From: Armatimonadota bacterium
Lineage (GTDB): Bacteria; Armatimonadota; Fimbriimonadia; Fimbriimonadales; Fimbriimonadaceae
Assembly (NCBI GenBank): GCA_018268355.1
Contig: JAFDWR010000004.1
Coordinates: 248,404-312,403, forward strand
Reading direction: 5' to 3'
DNA: 64,000 nt
The position numbers were made by a program, and so were the translations under genes. Under the pieces are notes generated by a model. It made no database searches and had not been told where the DNA came from. It saw nothing but the letters and a program-made list of their open reading frames with translations. This document shows positions 34,937 to 44,322 of this stretch, in pieces. How positions within the stretch are numbered: position 1 is the first letter of the stretch; every line of letters starts with the position of its first letter.

Positions 34937-36055
34937 ATGAGAGTCCCCTTTTACGACATCAAGGCCCAGTACGACGAGCTCGCGCCCCAGATGGACGCCG
35001 CCGTTCACCAAGTCATCAGCAGCGGTGGCTATGTCATGGGTCCGAACCACGCTGGCATCGAGCGAGAGATCGCCGACCTTCACGAGATGAAGCACGGCAT
35101 CGCCCTCAACTCCGGCACAGACGCCCTGCGAATCCTCATGGATGCGGCCGGGATCGGCCACGGCGACGAGGTCATCACCACCGCCTTCACCTTTGTCGCG
35201 AGCGTCGAGACCATCGTCCAGACCGGCGCCAAGCCCGTCTTTGTCGACATCGACCCCCACACCTTTAACATCGACGCCGCCAAGATTCAGGCTGCAATCA
35301 CCCCGAGAACCAAGGCGATTCTGCCGATCCACCTCTTTGGTCAGATGGCCGAGGCGGAGAAGATCGCCGAGATCGCCTGCGCGAACAACCTCGTCGTCCT
35401 TGAAGACGCCGCCCAGGCCCTTGCTTGCACCCGCCACGGAAAGCCGGCCGGTCACTACGGCATCGGCGCAGGGTTCAGCTTCTATGTCACCAAGAACCTC
35501 GGCGCAGCGGGCGATGGCGGCATGATCGTCACGAACAGCGACGAGATCGCCGAAGCTTGCCGGTCGATCCGCGTCCACGGCATGGGCCGCGAGCGCTACT
35601 ACTACGACCACCTCGGCTACACGTCGAGGCTCCACGAGGTCCAGGCCGCTGTGCTCCGCGTGAAGCTCACCAAGCTCGCCGCTTGGAACGCGCGCCGCGC
35701 TGAACTCGCCGCAATCTACAACGACGTGCTCGCCGGTTCAAGCGTCCAGCTTCCAACCATCCTCGAGGGCAACAACTGCACCTGGCACCAGTATTCGATC
35801 CGCACGTCGCGCCGCGATGAGCTCCAGGCGTTCCTGAAGACCAAGGAAGTCGACTCGATGATCTACTACCCGGTGCCGATCCACTTCCACGAGCCGTACA
35901 AGGCGTTTGGTCACGGCGCAGGCTCGCTGCCCGAGACCGAGCTTGCCGCGAAGGAGATCCTCAACCTGCCGATCCACCCGCATCTCAGCGATGCCCAGGT
36001 GCGACACGCGGCCGAGTCGATCCTCGCCTTCGCCGATCAGACCGCCGCGGTCTAG
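34937..36055 (+). CDS. DegT/DnrJ/EryC1/StrS-family sugar aminotransferase
   Basis: This PLP enzyme of 372 residues transfers an amino group to a keto-sugar nucleotide for surface polysaccharide or glycan synthesis. Typical blocks are VPFYDIKAQYDELAPQMD, LNSGTDALRILMDAAGIGHGDEVI, FVDIDPHTFNID and VLEDAAQAL. The PLP-binding Lys is in FYVTKNLGAAGDGG. Length is standard. It follows the CRISPR array by about 100 bp but has no evident connection to it. No nucleotide-sugar dehydratase is adjacent. Confidence 0.88.
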   Translation: MRVPFYDIKAQYDELAPQMDAAVHQVISSGGYVMGPNHAGIEREIADLHEMKHGIALNSGTDALRILMDAAGIGHGDEVITTAFTFVASVETIVQTGAKPVFVDIDPHTFNIDAAKIQAAITPRTKAILPIHLFGQMAEAEKIAEIACANNLVVLEDAAQALACTRHGKPAGHYGIGAGFSFYVTKNLGAAGDGGMIVTNSDEIAEACRSIRVHGMGRERYYYDHLGYTSRLHEVQAAVLRVKLTKLAAWNARRAELAAIYNDVLAGSSVQLPTILEGNNCTWHQYSIRTSRRDELQAFLKTKEVDSMIYYPVPIHFHEPYKAFGHGAGSLPETELAAKEILNLPIHPHLSDAQVRHAAESILAFADQTAAV

Positions 36056-37980
36056 TGGCTACGAGGCTCGGCCAGAAGTCGAAGTCCGTTGAGGATGACG
36101 AGCACGGTCGAGCCTTCGTGCCCCACCACCGCTAGCGGTAGGGGCAGCTTCGCAAAGAGCGAAAGCACGGTGAGCACCACAATCACGCTCGCCGCGAAGA
36201 TCAAGTTCGTCTTGATGACCCGGTTCGTGCGCTTGCCGAGGCCGATGAGCATCGGCACCCGCGCGAGCTTGTCGTGCATGAGGATGACGTCGGCAGATTG
36301 CATCGCGATGTCGCTGCCCACGCCGCCCATCGCCACGCCGACGTGACTCGCGCTGAGAGCGGGAGCGTCGTTCACGCCGTCGCCAACCATCATCACCTTG
36401 CCGCCGCCGGTGACGAGGTCCTGAACTGCGGTTGCCTTGTCGCCGGGCAGAAGTCCCGAACGGAAATCGGTGAGGCCGAGGCTCTCGGCGACCCTCGTGG
36501 CGGTTGAAACCGTGTCGCCGGTGAGCATGACGACGTTCTTCACCCCCGCCGCCTTCATGTCGGCAATCGCGGTCTTTGCCTCGTCGCGAATCGCGTCATT
36601 GAATCCAAGTCCGGCGATCTTGTCGCCCATCGAGACAATCGCCATCGGCATTCCGCTGCGCTCAAGCTCGGCGACGTGGTCAAGGAATCCGCTCGGGATT
36701 TGGATGCCAAGTGACTCGAGGTAGTCGGCTTGGCCGACCACAACCCGCACCCCGCCAACGTTGCCGACGAGGCCGCGCCCCGGCTCCACCTGGAGGTTTT
36801 CGGCCTCGGGGACGCTGAGGTTGTGCTCGCGGGCCGCCTGGAGGACGGCAAGGCCGATCGGGTGGTTGGAATACTGCTCGAGGGCGGCCGAAGCGATGAG
36901 AATTGACTCCGCTTCGTTCGACATCGAGGTCGCGCCATCGTGCCAGCACTGTCCCTTGTCGATGCACGTCCCTGGAATGCTGACCTCAACGGGAACGCAA
37001 AGGCAGATCTCGGCGAGCTTGGGCTTGCCAGTGGTCAGCGTGCCCGTCTTGTCCATCGCGACGGTGTCGATCCAACCCGCGCGCTCGATGAACTCGCCTC
37101 CACGGACAAGGACGCCCTTCCGGGCGGCGAAGGCAAGCGCACTCAGGGTTGAAGCGGGTGTCGAAATGACCAACGCGCAGGGCGAAAGGGCGACGAGTAG
37201 CGTGAGGGATTGGGCGAGCGCGCCCATCCAGGTGGAGCCCAAAACGACCCGCGTGACGACAGAAATTGCAAAGACGGCGAGGACAAAGATCGTGTACCGC
37301 TCGCCGAACCACTGGCTGATCCGCTCGCCGCTCGCCTTGTTGGTTTGGGCCTCGTCGACAAGGGCGACGATGCGGTCGAGGGTGTTGTCGCCGACCTCAA
37401 CCGAAACGCGCGCAATGAGTCCACGGTCGAGGTTCCGGGTTCCGCCGAGGAGCGGGTCACCCGGCTTCTTGCTCACGGGGATCGATTCGCCGGTCATCGC
37501 GCTCTGGTCGATCGAGCCCTCGCCGCGCTCGACCACGGAGTCGACCGGCACGGGTTCAAAGGGGGAGACGCGGATGAGGTCGCCGACCCGAAGCTCTTGG
37601 AGCGGGACGCGCACGTCTTGGTCGTTCTCAATGCGAAGCGCGGAGTCGGGGCGAAGGCGAATCAGGGCTTCGATCGCGGACTTGGTCCGCGCCATCGTCA
37701 GGCTTTCAAGGGTGCTGCTGAGGCTAAAAAGGAAGAGGAGGGCGGCAGCTTCGAGGGGCTGGCCGACAAGCACCGCGCCCGCCGCCGCGAGGACCATGAG
37801 CAGGTTCACGTCGATCTCGCGCTTGGCGAGCGACTCCCAGGCCGAGGCAAGGGCGAAATAGCTGCCGAGGGCGACGCTCACATAGGCGGTCCAGACCGGC
37901 GCACCCGCAAGGTTTGCCACCAAAAACAGCCCGCAGCCAACGGTCAGCCACACCTGGGGATCGCGCCACACCTTGCCCAT
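36052..37980 (-). CDS. Heavy-metal P1B-type ATPase (P1B-4-like)
   Basis: It is a transition-metal exporter of 642 residues. The TM metal-binding motif is SPC (residues 266-268) in place of CPC, and the last helices contain HEGST. That combination is typical of the P1B-4 group (Co, Fe or Zn export). The phosphorylated Asp is in DKTGTLTTG (about 310), with the TGES actuator motif and the MVGDGVNDAPAL hinge. There is no N-terminal heavy-metal-associated Cys-x-x-Cys domain. An insertion with CLC, C and CWH residues at about 327-345 might bind metal. It overlaps the aminotransferase stop by 4 nt. Confidence 0.88.
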   Translation of the reverse strand: MGKVWRDPQVWLTVGCGLFLVANLAGAPVWTAYVSVALGSYFALASAWESLAKREIDVNLLMVLAAAGAVLVGQPLEAAALLFLFSLSSTLESLTMARTKSAIEALIRLRPDSALRIENDQDVRVPLQELRVGDLIRVSPFEPVPVDSVVERGEGSIDQSAMTGESIPVSKKPGDPLLGGTRNLDRGLIARVSVEVGDNTLDRIVALVDEAQTNKASGERISQWFGERYTIFVLAVFAISVVTRVVLGSTWMGALAQSLTLLVALSPCALVISTPASTLSALAFAARKGVLVRGGEFIERAGWIDTVAMDKTGTLTTGKPKLAEICLCVPVEVSIPGTCIDKGQCWHDGATSMSNEAESILIASAALEQYSNHPIGLAVLQAAREHNLSVPEAENLQVEPGRGLVGNVGGVRVVVGQADYLESLGIQIPSGFLDHVAELERSGMPMAIVSMGDKIAGLGFNDAIRDEAKTAIADMKAAGVKNVVMLTGDTVSTATRVAESLGLTDFRSGLLPGDKATAVQDLVTGGGKVMMVGDGVNDAPALSASHVGVAMGGVGSDIAMQSADVILMHDKLARVPMLIGLGKRTNRVIKTNLIFAASVIVVLTVLSLFAKLPLPLAVVGHEGSTVLVILNGLRLLAEPRSH

Positions 37981-38019
37981 ACTCAGTTAGTTTACGCCTC
38001 CGAAAGGTAGCCTATTGGG

Positions 38020-39615
38020 ATGCAGATGCGAATGTGGACGTACGATCTTGCGCGCGAGCAAGCTCCCTCCATCGGCCATCTTCGTGACCTTCTCCAGATG
38101 ACGCGCGAGGCGGGCTACACCCACTTCGGCCTCTACATGGAGCACCGATTCGCCTATCCGAGCACGCCTTGGGCGCATGGCAAGGGCGCCTTGACTCCGG
38201 AGGTCATCCGCCAGCTCATCGCCGAGTTTCCCGAGGTTGAAATCGTTCCTTTTGTCAACCTGCTGGGCCACTACGAGGGGATGCTTTACACCGAGGGTGG
38301 CTACCGGATGCGCGAGGAGCGGTTCAAGGGTCTCCAGGCTTGCCCGAGCTGTGATGAGTTCATTGCGGTCTGCGAAGGCATCATCGACGATGTCCTTGCG
38401 ATCTTTCCCGCCCAGCTGGTCCATATCGGCGGTGACGAGACCGCGCAACTCGGTCGCTGTCCCAAGTGTGCGGCGCGGGTCGCCGAAGAAGAGAAGGTCG
38501 AAGGCGTCGACGGAAAGGCCGTGCTGTATGGCAAGCACTTCCAACGCCTCTGCCAAAAGGTGGTCGATGCGGGTCGAACCCCCGGACTCTGGGCCGACAT
38601 GTTTGCCGAGCATCCCCAAGCAATCCAGTTCATCCCTAAGAGCACGATTCTCTTTGATTGGAAGTATTTCCACAGCCCGAAGGAGTCCGCTCGCCAGCAC
38701 ATGGAGAACGGCTTCAAGGTCGTCCTTTCGCCGACGCTGCACACGTACAACTCGGTTTGGCTTCACCTCGCCCAGAGCGAACGAAACGTCCTCGGCGCCA
38801 TCCAAGGGGCGCAAGAACTCGGCGCAGAAGGCGTGTGCGTGACCACCTGGGAATGCGGGTTGTTTGGCAACTACGAGACGTTGATGCCTGCGCTGCGGGC
38901 GAGTGGCGAAGCAATGTCGCGGCCCCAACCCGCGAGCATCGGCGGCCCCGAGGAGTACCTCACGTCGCCCATGCCCTATCCGAGCGGCGACCTGGGTTGC
39001 TTTATGGAGGCCTACCAGGCGGGAGGCGAGCGCGCCGGTGAGTGGGCGAGGCTGATGGGGCTTGAGCTCAACGAACTCGGCGGCATCTTTGGTTACTCGC
39101 ACACCCGGAGCTCGCTGAAGTGTCGTCTCCTGCTTTACGGCAATCCGTTCCTGGCCTGGATGCACCATGCCGACGAACTGAAGGGTCCGCAAGGCGAGAA
39201 GGCCCTCGCGATCTGTGACCGGGCGGAGACGTTTGCGCCGAACCCAAGCATGCGTGGCGTCGCGACCTTCGTGAAGAAGGCGGTGGAGTTCGTCCGATAT
39301 GCCGAGCAGGCCCGTCAGGCTTATGGTCAAGGCATCGTGGGACTCGCGATGGCAAGCCTCGCCCCGTGCCGCCAGATCTTTGAGGACCTCGAGAAGGTGG
39401 CGATTGCGAACCAGACCAACATCGGCGGATCGCTCGCCGACATCGAGCGGTGCAAAGTGGCCAAGCTCCACGTCGAAACCGTCATGCGGCGGCTCAAAGA
39501 GTACGGCGACGGATCGCTGGGTTATCTTCCCGCCTTCGAGATCATCACGCATCCGAAATTCATGCCCCATGACCAAGCGTCGTGGTGGCTGATCAATACC
39601 TGGGCAAACGAATGA
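38020..39615 (+). CDS. Glycoside hydrolase family 20-like protein (beta-N-acetylhexosaminidase type)
   Basis: The 531-residue protein has a TIM-barrel core with the GH20 signature HIGGDET, whose Asp-Glu pair provides substrate-assisted catalysis. Flanking parts include GYTHFGLYMEHRF, PEVEIVPFVNLLGH and CVTTWECGLFGNYE. There is no signal peptide, so it is probably cytoplasmic and may act on recycled or imported glycans. The N-terminal GH20b domain is absent, and a long helical C-terminal part is present. It overlaps the downstream methyltransferase start by 4 nt (ATGA). Confidence 0.82.
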   Translation: MQMRMWTYDLAREQAPSIGHLRDLLQMTREAGYTHFGLYMEHRFAYPSTPWAHGKGALTPEVIRQLIAEFPEVEIVPFVNLLGHYEGMLYTEGGYRMREERFKGLQACPSCDEFIAVCEGIIDDVLAIFPAQLVHIGGDETAQLGRCPKCAARVAEEEKVEGVDGKAVLYGKHFQRLCQKVVDAGRTPGLWADMFAEHPQAIQFIPKSTILFDWKYFHSPKESARQHMENGFKVVLSPTLHTYNSVWLHLAQSERNVLGAIQGAQELGAEGVCVTTWECGLFGNYETLMPALRASGEAMSRPQPASIGGPEEYLTSPMPYPSGDLGCFMEAYQAGGERAGEWARLMGLELNELGGIFGYSHTRSSLKCRLLLYGNPFLAWMHHADELKGPQGEKALAICDRAETFAPNPSMRGVATFVKKAVEFVRYAEQARQAYGQGIVGLAMASLAPCRQIFEDLEKVAIANQTNIGGSLADIERCKVAKLHVETVMRRLKEYGDGSLGYLPAFEIITHPKFMPHDQASWWLINTWANE

Positions 39616-40382
39616 CCCCCCATCCCGACCAACGGCTCCTCTCCCGCGCGAAACGCTGGTGGGCCTACCGTTGGCACGAGAAGCGGCTGAAAGAACGCGC
39701 GGCGGCCGAGCGGCGGTTCATCGATAGCAGCGGTCTTGAGGTCCAGGGCGGGCTCTTCAAGGGGATGAAGTACATCGACGACGCGGTGTGCGGGGTGCTC
39801 GCGCCGAAGCTGATCGGGAGCTATGAGGCCGAGATTGCCGACGTTCTGGGCGACCTTTCGGGGGTTTCTCGGGTCGTCGATGTCGGGTCCGCCGAGGGCT
39901 ACTATGCGGTTGGACTCGCGATGTTCCATCCCGAGCTGCCCATCATCGCCTTTGACATGGACCCCAAGGCCCGCGCGCTTCTTGCCCGCCTCGCCGAGCT
40001 CAACGGGGTTGCGGGTCGCATTGACCAGCGAGAAGAAGCGACCCCCGAAGCCCTTGCCAAACTGGACCTGGATCGCGCCCTGCTCATCGTCGACTGCGAG
40101 GGCTATGAGGACATCCTCCTTGATCCGGTGAAGGTGCCTGGCCTCGCGGGCGCGACGATGGTGGTCGAGATCCACGACATGTTTGTGCCCGGCCTCAGCG
40201 AGCGGCTCAAGGATCGATTTGCAGCGACGCACGACGTGGAGCTGCGCAAACCCCAAAAGCGGAACCCCCGCGACTACCCGCCCATCGCCGAACACCCTGA
40301 CGCGAGTCTCCTCCTCGACGAGGCCCGCGCCCCAACCGAAGCCGACTGGCACTTTGGCATCTTCCGGCCCAAGCGGCGATAG
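39612..40382 (+). CDS. SAM-dependent methyltransferase
   Basis: The ATG at 39612 overlaps the GH20 stop (ATGA), giving 256 residues. A class I SAM-binding motif VVDVGSAEGYYAVGLA is followed by the acidic IAFDMDPKARALLARL and a LLIVDCEGYEDILL segment. That segment resembles FkbM-type methyltransferases, where an Asp-Cys-Glu-Gly motif is common. The substrate is unknown. The upstream N-terminus (about 60 residues) is basic and helical. Confidence 0.75.
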   Translation: MTPHPDQRLLSRAKRWWAYRWHEKRLKERAAAERRFIDSSGLEVQGGLFKGMKYIDDAVCGVLAPKLIGSYEAEIADVLGDLSGVSRVVDVGSAEGYYAVGLAMFHPELPIIAFDMDPKARALLARLAELNGVAGRIDQREEATPEALAKLDLDRALLIVDCEGYEDILLDPVKVPGLAGATMVVEIHDMFVPGLSERLKDRFAATHDVELRKPQKRNPRDYPPIAEHPDASLLLDEARAPTEADWHFGIFRPKRR

Positions 40383-40385
40383 GGG

Positions 40386-40391
40386 CATACT
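40386..40391 (+). promoter_or_regulatory. -10-like hexamer (CATACT) 6 nt before the sbtA-like GTG start
   Basis: CATACT at 40386-40391 would place transcription start on the GTG at 40398. The hexamer sits just after the preceding stop codon, so the transporter may have its own leaderless promoter in addition to read-through. Confidence 0.35.
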
Positions 40392-40397
40392 GAAATC

Positions 40398-41360
40398 GTG
40401 GTGACCGCGAACCCCGCCATCGACAACCTCCTTTCGCCCGTCGTGTTGTTCTTTGGGCTTGGGGCACTCGCGAAGTGGGTGAAGAGCGACCTCAGCCTTC
40501 CCCCCGGGATGTATCCCGCCCTGAGCACCTTCTTGCTCCTTGCCGTCGGCCTGAAGGGCGGCACCGAGATGGCGGAGGCGAAGTTCGGCGACCTCGTTGG
40601 TCCGATGGGCGCGACGATCGCGCTCGGACTTTCGATTCCGTTCCTCATCTTCTTTGCCGCGCGCAAGCTCGGGAAGTTGTCGGTGGCGGATAGTGCGGCC
40701 CTTGCTGCGCACTACGGTTCGGTTTCGGCGGTCACGTTTACCGCCGGGCAGGCCTTCTTGCAATCGGCGGGGACGCCCGCGCCGGGGTTTGCCCCTGCGC
40801 TCGTCGCGCTGATGGAGATTCCGGGCATCATTGTCGCGCTGTTCCTCGCGCGCAGCGGTGGCCCGCAAGACTTGCACTGGAAGGAAGCCGTGCACGAGAT
40901 CGTCACTGGTCGCAGCGTGATGCTGCTCCTCGGCGGCCTGCTCGTCGGTGCGCTCGCCGGTCATCGCTTCGAAATCGTCAAGCCGTTCTTTGTTGATCCG
41001 TTCAAGGGCGTGCTTTGCCTCTTCATGCTTGAGATGGGGACCTTGGCGGTGGAGCGGCTGAGCGACCTGCGTCAGGCGGGCGTTTTCATCGTGATTCTGG
41101 GCATCGTTGCGCCGGTGATCCTCGGGACACTTGGCGTCTTCGCGGGCCTTGCGGTGAAGATGGGCGTACCGGGGGCGACGATCCTCGGGGTGCTTTCGGC
41201 AAGTGCGTCGTACATCGCGGCCCCCGCCGCGGTTCGGATTGCGCTGCCCGACGCCAAGCCGGGCTACTATCTGACTGCAGCGATTGGGATCACCTTTCCG
41301 TTCAACCTGACGCTCGGAATCCCGCTGTATTACTTCATCGCCAAGCAGTTCGGCGGTTAA
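40398..41360 (+). CDS. SbtA-like sodium-dependent bicarbonate transporter family permease
   Basis: It has 320 residues and about ten hydrophobic segments. SbtA-family features are the start NLLSPVVLFFGLGALAKWVKSDL and LPPGMYPALSTFLLLAVGLKGG. Also present are AAHYGSVSAVTFTAGQAFL and the repeat-like second half SASASYIAAPAAVRIALPDA. In cyanobacteria SbtA imports bicarbonate with sodium; relatives in heterotrophs are often of unverified substrate. There is no adjacent SbtB (PII-like) gene. The start codon is GTG. Confidence 0.82.
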   Translation: MVTANPAIDNLLSPVVLFFGLGALAKWVKSDLSLPPGMYPALSTFLLLAVGLKGGTEMAEAKFGDLVGPMGATIALGLSIPFLIFFAARKLGKLSVADSAALAAHYGSVSAVTFTAGQAFLQSAGTPAPGFAPALVALMEIPGIIVALFLARSGGPQDLHWKEAVHEIVTGRSVMLLLGGLLVGALAGHRFEIVKPFFVDPFKGVLCLFMLEMGTLAVERLSDLRQAGVFIVILGIVAPVILGTLGVFAGLAVKMGVPGATILGVLSASASYIAAPAAVRIALPDAKPGYYLTAAIGITFPFNLTLGIPLYYFIAKQFGG

Positions 41361-41381
41361 GGTAGCGGTATTCTCTTCGGC

Positions 41382-42599
41382 ATGGGTAGCCCCATTACGA
41401 TGACCTCTGCGGGACTGCAGGTTCCGAACGACCCCATTTTGCCGTTCATCGAAGGCGACGGCACCGGCCCCGACATTTGGCGAGCGAGCGTCCGAGTCCT
41501 TGACGCTGCGGTGGCCAAGGCTTACGGCGGTGCAAAGAAGATTGAGTGGCTCGAAGTCCTCGCCGGTGAAAAGGCTTTCAACCAAACGGGCAATTGGCTC
41601 CCGGACGAGACCCTCGATGCCTTCAACAAGTACCTTGTTGGCATTAAGGGCCCGCTCACCACGCCCGTTGGCGGCGGCATTCGCTCGCTGAACGTCGCGC
41701 TGCGACAGATGCTCGACCTCTACGTTTGTCTTCGCCCGGTCCAGTGGTTCACGGGCGTTCCGAGCCCGGTGAAGGATCCCGGCGCAGTCAACATGGTGAT
41801 CTTCCGCGAGAACAGCGAAGACATCTATGCCGGTATCGAGTTCCAAGAAGGCACCGATGACGCGAAGAAGTTTGTCGCGCTCATGCAGGAGGCTTTCCCC
41901 AACCAATTCAAGAAGGTTCGCTTCCCGGCCACCTCGGGCTTTGGCATTAAGCCGGCCTCAAAGGAAGGCACCGAGCGGCTCGTTACCTCGGCGATCGAGT
42001 ACGCGATTGCCAACGGTCGCAAGAGCCTCACGCTTGTCCACAAGGGCAACATCATGAAGTTCACCGAGGGTGCGTTCCGTGACTGGGGCTACCAAGTGGC
42101 GAAGGAGAAGTTCGGCGCGGTCGACTTCGAGGGCGGTCCTTGGCAGATCATCCCCGAGCACAACCTCATCATCAAGGATGCGATTGCCGACGCCTTCCTC
42201 CAGCAGATTCTGCTTCGACCGAAGGAGTACGACGTCATCGCCTGTATGAACCTCAACGGCGACTACATCAGCGACGCCCTCGCCGCTCAGGTCGGCGGAA
42301 TCGGCATCGCACCGGGTGGCAACATCAACTATCACACCGGCCACGCGATCTTTGAGGCGACCCACGGCACCGCGCCGAAGTACGCCAACCTCGACCGCGT
42401 GAACCCGAGCTCGGTGATCCTCAGCGGCGAGATGATGTTCCGCTACATGGGTTGGACGGAAGCCGCCGACCTCATCCTCTCCGGCGTCGAAAAGGCGATT
42501 GGCAGCAAGCACGTGACCTACGACTTCGCTCGCCTGATGGATGGCGCAACCGAAATCAAGTGCTCCCAGTTCGCTGACAAGATCATCGAAATGATGTAA
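41382..42599 (+). CDS. icd: Isocitrate dehydrogenase (NADP type)
   Basis: It oxidatively decarboxylates isocitrate to 2-oxoglutarate. The 405-residue protein has [13 protein letters not shown], the substrate loop [25 protein letters not shown] and [13 protein letters not shown]. It also has the catalytic [14 protein letters not shown] and [19 protein letters not shown]. The coenzyme segment [15 protein letters not shown] has the Lys-Tyr pair characteristic of NADP-dependent enzymes. Length is normal. A TATTCT hexamer 7 nt before the ATG suggests a leaderless start. A strong terminator follows. Confidence 0.94.
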   Translation: MGSPITMTSAGLQVPNDPILPFIEGDGTGPDIWRASVRVLDAAVAKAYGGAKKIEWLEVLAGEKAFNQTGNWLPDETLDAFNKYLVGIKGPLTTPVGGGIRSLNVALRQMLDLYVCLRPVQWFTGVPSPVKDPGAVNMVIFRENSEDIYAGIEFQEGTDDAKKFVALMQEAFPNQFKKVRFPATSGFGIKPASKEGTERLVTSAIEYAIANGRKSLTLVHKGNIMKFTEGAFRDWGYQVAKEKFGAVDFEGGPWQIIPEHNLIIKDAIADAFLQQILLRPKEYDVIACMNLNGDYISDALAAQVGGIGIAPGGNINYHTGHAIFEATHGTAPKYANLDRVNPSSVILSGEMMFRYMGWTEAADLILSGVEKAIGSKHVTYDFARLMDGATEIKCSQFADKIIEMM

Positions 42600-42608
42600 G
42601 CCCGTTCG

Positions 42609-42640
42609 AAAAGGTGCATGCCCCAGGCGTGCACCTTTTC
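42609..42640 (+). terminator. Intrinsic terminator of icd
   Basis: AAAAGGTGCA forms a 10-bp stem with TGCACCTTTT around an 11-nt loop; the T-run is part of the descending arm. It ends about 30 nt before the folE2 start. Confidence 0.85.
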
Positions 42641-42668
42641 GCCTATTCCGTCGTAGGACGAAGGGCAG

Positions 42669-43469
42669 ATGTCTACTTCACAGACCGGACAGACCCCGCT
42701 GGTCGATATTCAAAGCTCGCCGGATCGACGGAATATTCCGATCGATCGCGTGGGCGTGCGCAAGGTCAAGTACCCGATGCACGTTCGCGAACGCGACAAT
42801 GGCCCCCAGCACACGGTGGGCGATTTCACGCTCACGGTTGACCTGCCCAAGGAATTCAAGGGCACGCACATGAGCCGATTTCTTGAGATCCTGGGTCAAC
42901 ACAATCACGACATTTCGGTGGAGACGATCCCCACCATCCTTGCCCAGCTGCGAGAACGGCTCGTCGCAGAAACCGCGCATCTTGAAGTCAAATTCACCCT
43001 CTTCCGAGCGAAGGCGGCCCCGGTGACGGGCAAGGTGGGCATGATGGGCTACGAATGCGGCTTTTCCGCCTCCGGTGGCGCGACCGACCGATTTGAGCTG
43101 CTGCTCACGGTGCCGGTTGCCACCCTTTGCCCGTGTTCAAAGGAGATTTCGGACTACGGCGCGCACAACCAGCGCGGATATGTCACGGTCCGGGTTGAAC
43201 CGAAGGGTCACCTTTGGCTCGAAGATGTCATCGACATGATCGAGGCGGCAGGTTCGGCTCCTCTCTATCCGGTGCTAAAGCGTCCGGACGAGAAGTTCGT
43301 CACCGAGCAGGCCTATGACAATCCTCGCTTTGTCGAAGACCTCGTGCGTGAAGTCGCGATATCTTTTGATAAGAACGACCGCGTTGTTTCTTATGAGATC
43401 GAGGTGGAGAACCACGAGTCGATCCATGACCACAACGCTTACGCCTATCTCAAGCGCAGCAAGGTCTAA
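42669..43469 (+). CDS. folE2: GTP cyclohydrolase FolE2 (type IB)
   Basis: FolE2 converts GTP to 7,8-dihydroneopterin triphosphate, the entry step for folate and queuosine. The 266-residue protein contains VGVRKVKYPM, LPKEFKGTHMSRFLEIL and the metal-site motif VATLCPCSKEISDYGAHNQRG. It ends with YEIEVENHESIHDHNAYA. FolE2 works with various divalent metals and often replaces the zinc enzyme FolE. It is flanked by terminators on both sides, so it is a monocistronic unit. Confidence 0.95.
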   Translation: MSTSQTGQTPLVDIQSSPDRRNIPIDRVGVRKVKYPMHVRERDNGPQHTVGDFTLTVDLPKEFKGTHMSRFLEILGQHNHDISVETIPTILAQLRERLVAETAHLEVKFTLFRAKAAPVTGKVGMMGYECGFSASGGATDRFELLLTVPVATLCPCSKEISDYGAHNQRGYVTVRVEPKGHLWLEDVIDMIEAAGSAPLYPVLKRPDEKFVTEQAYDNPRFVEDLVREVAISFDKNDRVVSYEIEVENHESIHDHNAYAYLKRSKV

Positions 43470-43495
43470 TTGCCACTCATTTGAGCGAGCTTCCT

Positions 43496-43527
43496 GGCAA
43501 TTCCACCTGGATTCGGGTGGAATTGCC
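43496..43527 (+). terminator. Hairpin after folE2, flanked by a short direct repeat
   Basis: GGCAATTCCACC (43496-43507) pairs perfectly with 43516-43527 around an 8-nt loop. A GAGCGAGCTT direct repeat lies on either side (43483-43492 and 43533-43542), the second followed by T residues. It probably terminates folE2. Confidence 0.65.
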
Positions 43528-43626
43528 GTTTAGAGCGAGCTTTTAACGGTGTCTTGATCTCGAATCCCGTATCCTTTCACTGTTACTTTCGCCAACTTTG
43601 GTGAAGTTTTTTGGGAGTAGGAGACT

Positions 43627-44238
43627 ATGAATATGAGAACCCTTGCTGGGCTCAGCCTTTTGGGGCTTGCCGGTGCGGTCAGCGCGCAGAGCTTTACGCT
43701 TGCGACCTTTGCAGACCCCACGCTTAACGCGACGACGCCGATGATCACGTTCGTCAGCGCGAACACCGATCCCCTGAACCTCTCGGGAACCCTTTCGGGC
43801 TCGTGGACGGGAAGCGGCCTCACCCTCATCACGCCGAATCTGTCGGGTGGCCCGTTCGCCAACGCGCGATTCAGCCTCGCAACGGCGGGCGGCGGTGCAA
43901 TCTCGGTCAGCAATGGCGCGGTCAGCGCGGGCGTCGTGACCTTCCGCAACAGCGCGAACGCAGTGCTCTTTTCGATCAACTTCCAAAGCGCGGTTTACAA
44001 CAACTCGGGCGTGGGCGGAAACTTCCTCATCAACAGCGGCATCTCGTTCACGAACGGCCTGTTGAACGTCTCCAGCTTCACGAACGGTGCGTTTGGTTTC
44101 GCCTTCGCGAACCCGACGACGAGCGGCAACCAGATCACCTACACCGCTTCGTTCACCTCGTCGGCCGTGCCGGAACCGGCAAGCCTTGCCGCTCTTGGCC
44201 TGGGCGCGATCGCCCTCATCAAGCGCCGCCGACGCTAA
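43627..44238 (+). CDS. PEP-CTERM sorting-domain surface protein, 203 residues
   Basis: The start is preceded by GGGAGTAGGAGAC, a strong ribosome-binding site. The protein has a signal peptide (MNMRTLAGLSLLGLAGAVSA) and a beta-rich, Ser/Thr/Asn/Gly-rich body (LNLSGTLSGSWTGSGLTLI). The C-terminal VPEPASLAALGLGAIALIKRRRR is a complete PEP-CTERM signal. It is expected to be exported, processed by exosortase and anchored or released at the surface. The body matches no family I know. Confidence 0.85.
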   Translation: MNMRTLAGLSLLGLAGAVSAQSFTLATFADPTLNATTPMITFVSANTDPLNLSGTLSGSWTGSGLTLITPNLSGGPFANARFSLATAGGGAISVSNGAVSAGVVTFRNSANAVLFSINFQSAVYNNSGVGGNFLINSGISFTNGLLNVSSFTNGAFGFAFANPTTSGNQITYTASFTSSAVPEPASLAALGLGAIALIKRRRR

Positions 44239-44261
44239 CCCATCCGACCCCAAAACACGCC

Positions 44262-44303
44262 GAGCCTGGTTTGACCCCGATAGAGGGAGCACAAACCAGG
44301 CTC
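44262..44303 (+). terminator. Terminator-like hairpin overlapping the next gene's promoter
   Basis: GAGCCTGGTTTG (44262-44273) pairs with 44292-44303 in a 12-bp stem. It follows the PEP-CTERM stop but lacks a T-run. It ends 7 nt before the TATAAT of the ABC fusion gene, so the hairpin occupies the place of its -35 region. Confidence 0.55.
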
Positions 44304-44310
44304 GCGTCCG

Positions 44311-44316
44311 TATAAT
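44311..44316 (+). promoter_or_regulatory. -10 element (TATAAT) of the second ABC fusion gene
   Basis: A perfect TATAAT sits exactly 6 nt before the ATG at 44323, so transcription should start on the A of the start codon. No TTGACA-like -35 is seen at the usual distance. Confidence 0.7.
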
Positions 44317-44322
44317 CGCATC

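Noticed and set aside
33831-34940. Long plus-strand reading frames through the CRISPR array encoding a repeated SVSDQRMTGSPN motif
   Set aside because: The 66-nt period is a multiple of three, so repeats stay in frame by chance; spacers give no consistent protein sequence and tracrRNA complementarity shows the DNA is a CRISPR array.
37987-39576. A 529-codon minus-strand open frame
   Set aside because: It is fully antisense to the GH20-like gene, which carries the HIGGDET motif; no recognisable domain on the minus strand.
39522-41906. A 794-codon minus-strand open frame
   Set aside because: It lies antisense to the end of the GH20-like gene, all of the methyltransferase and SbtA-like genes and the start of icd, all of which have clear families. 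The translation is low-complexity (Arg/Glu/His rich), as expected from high-GC antisense frames.
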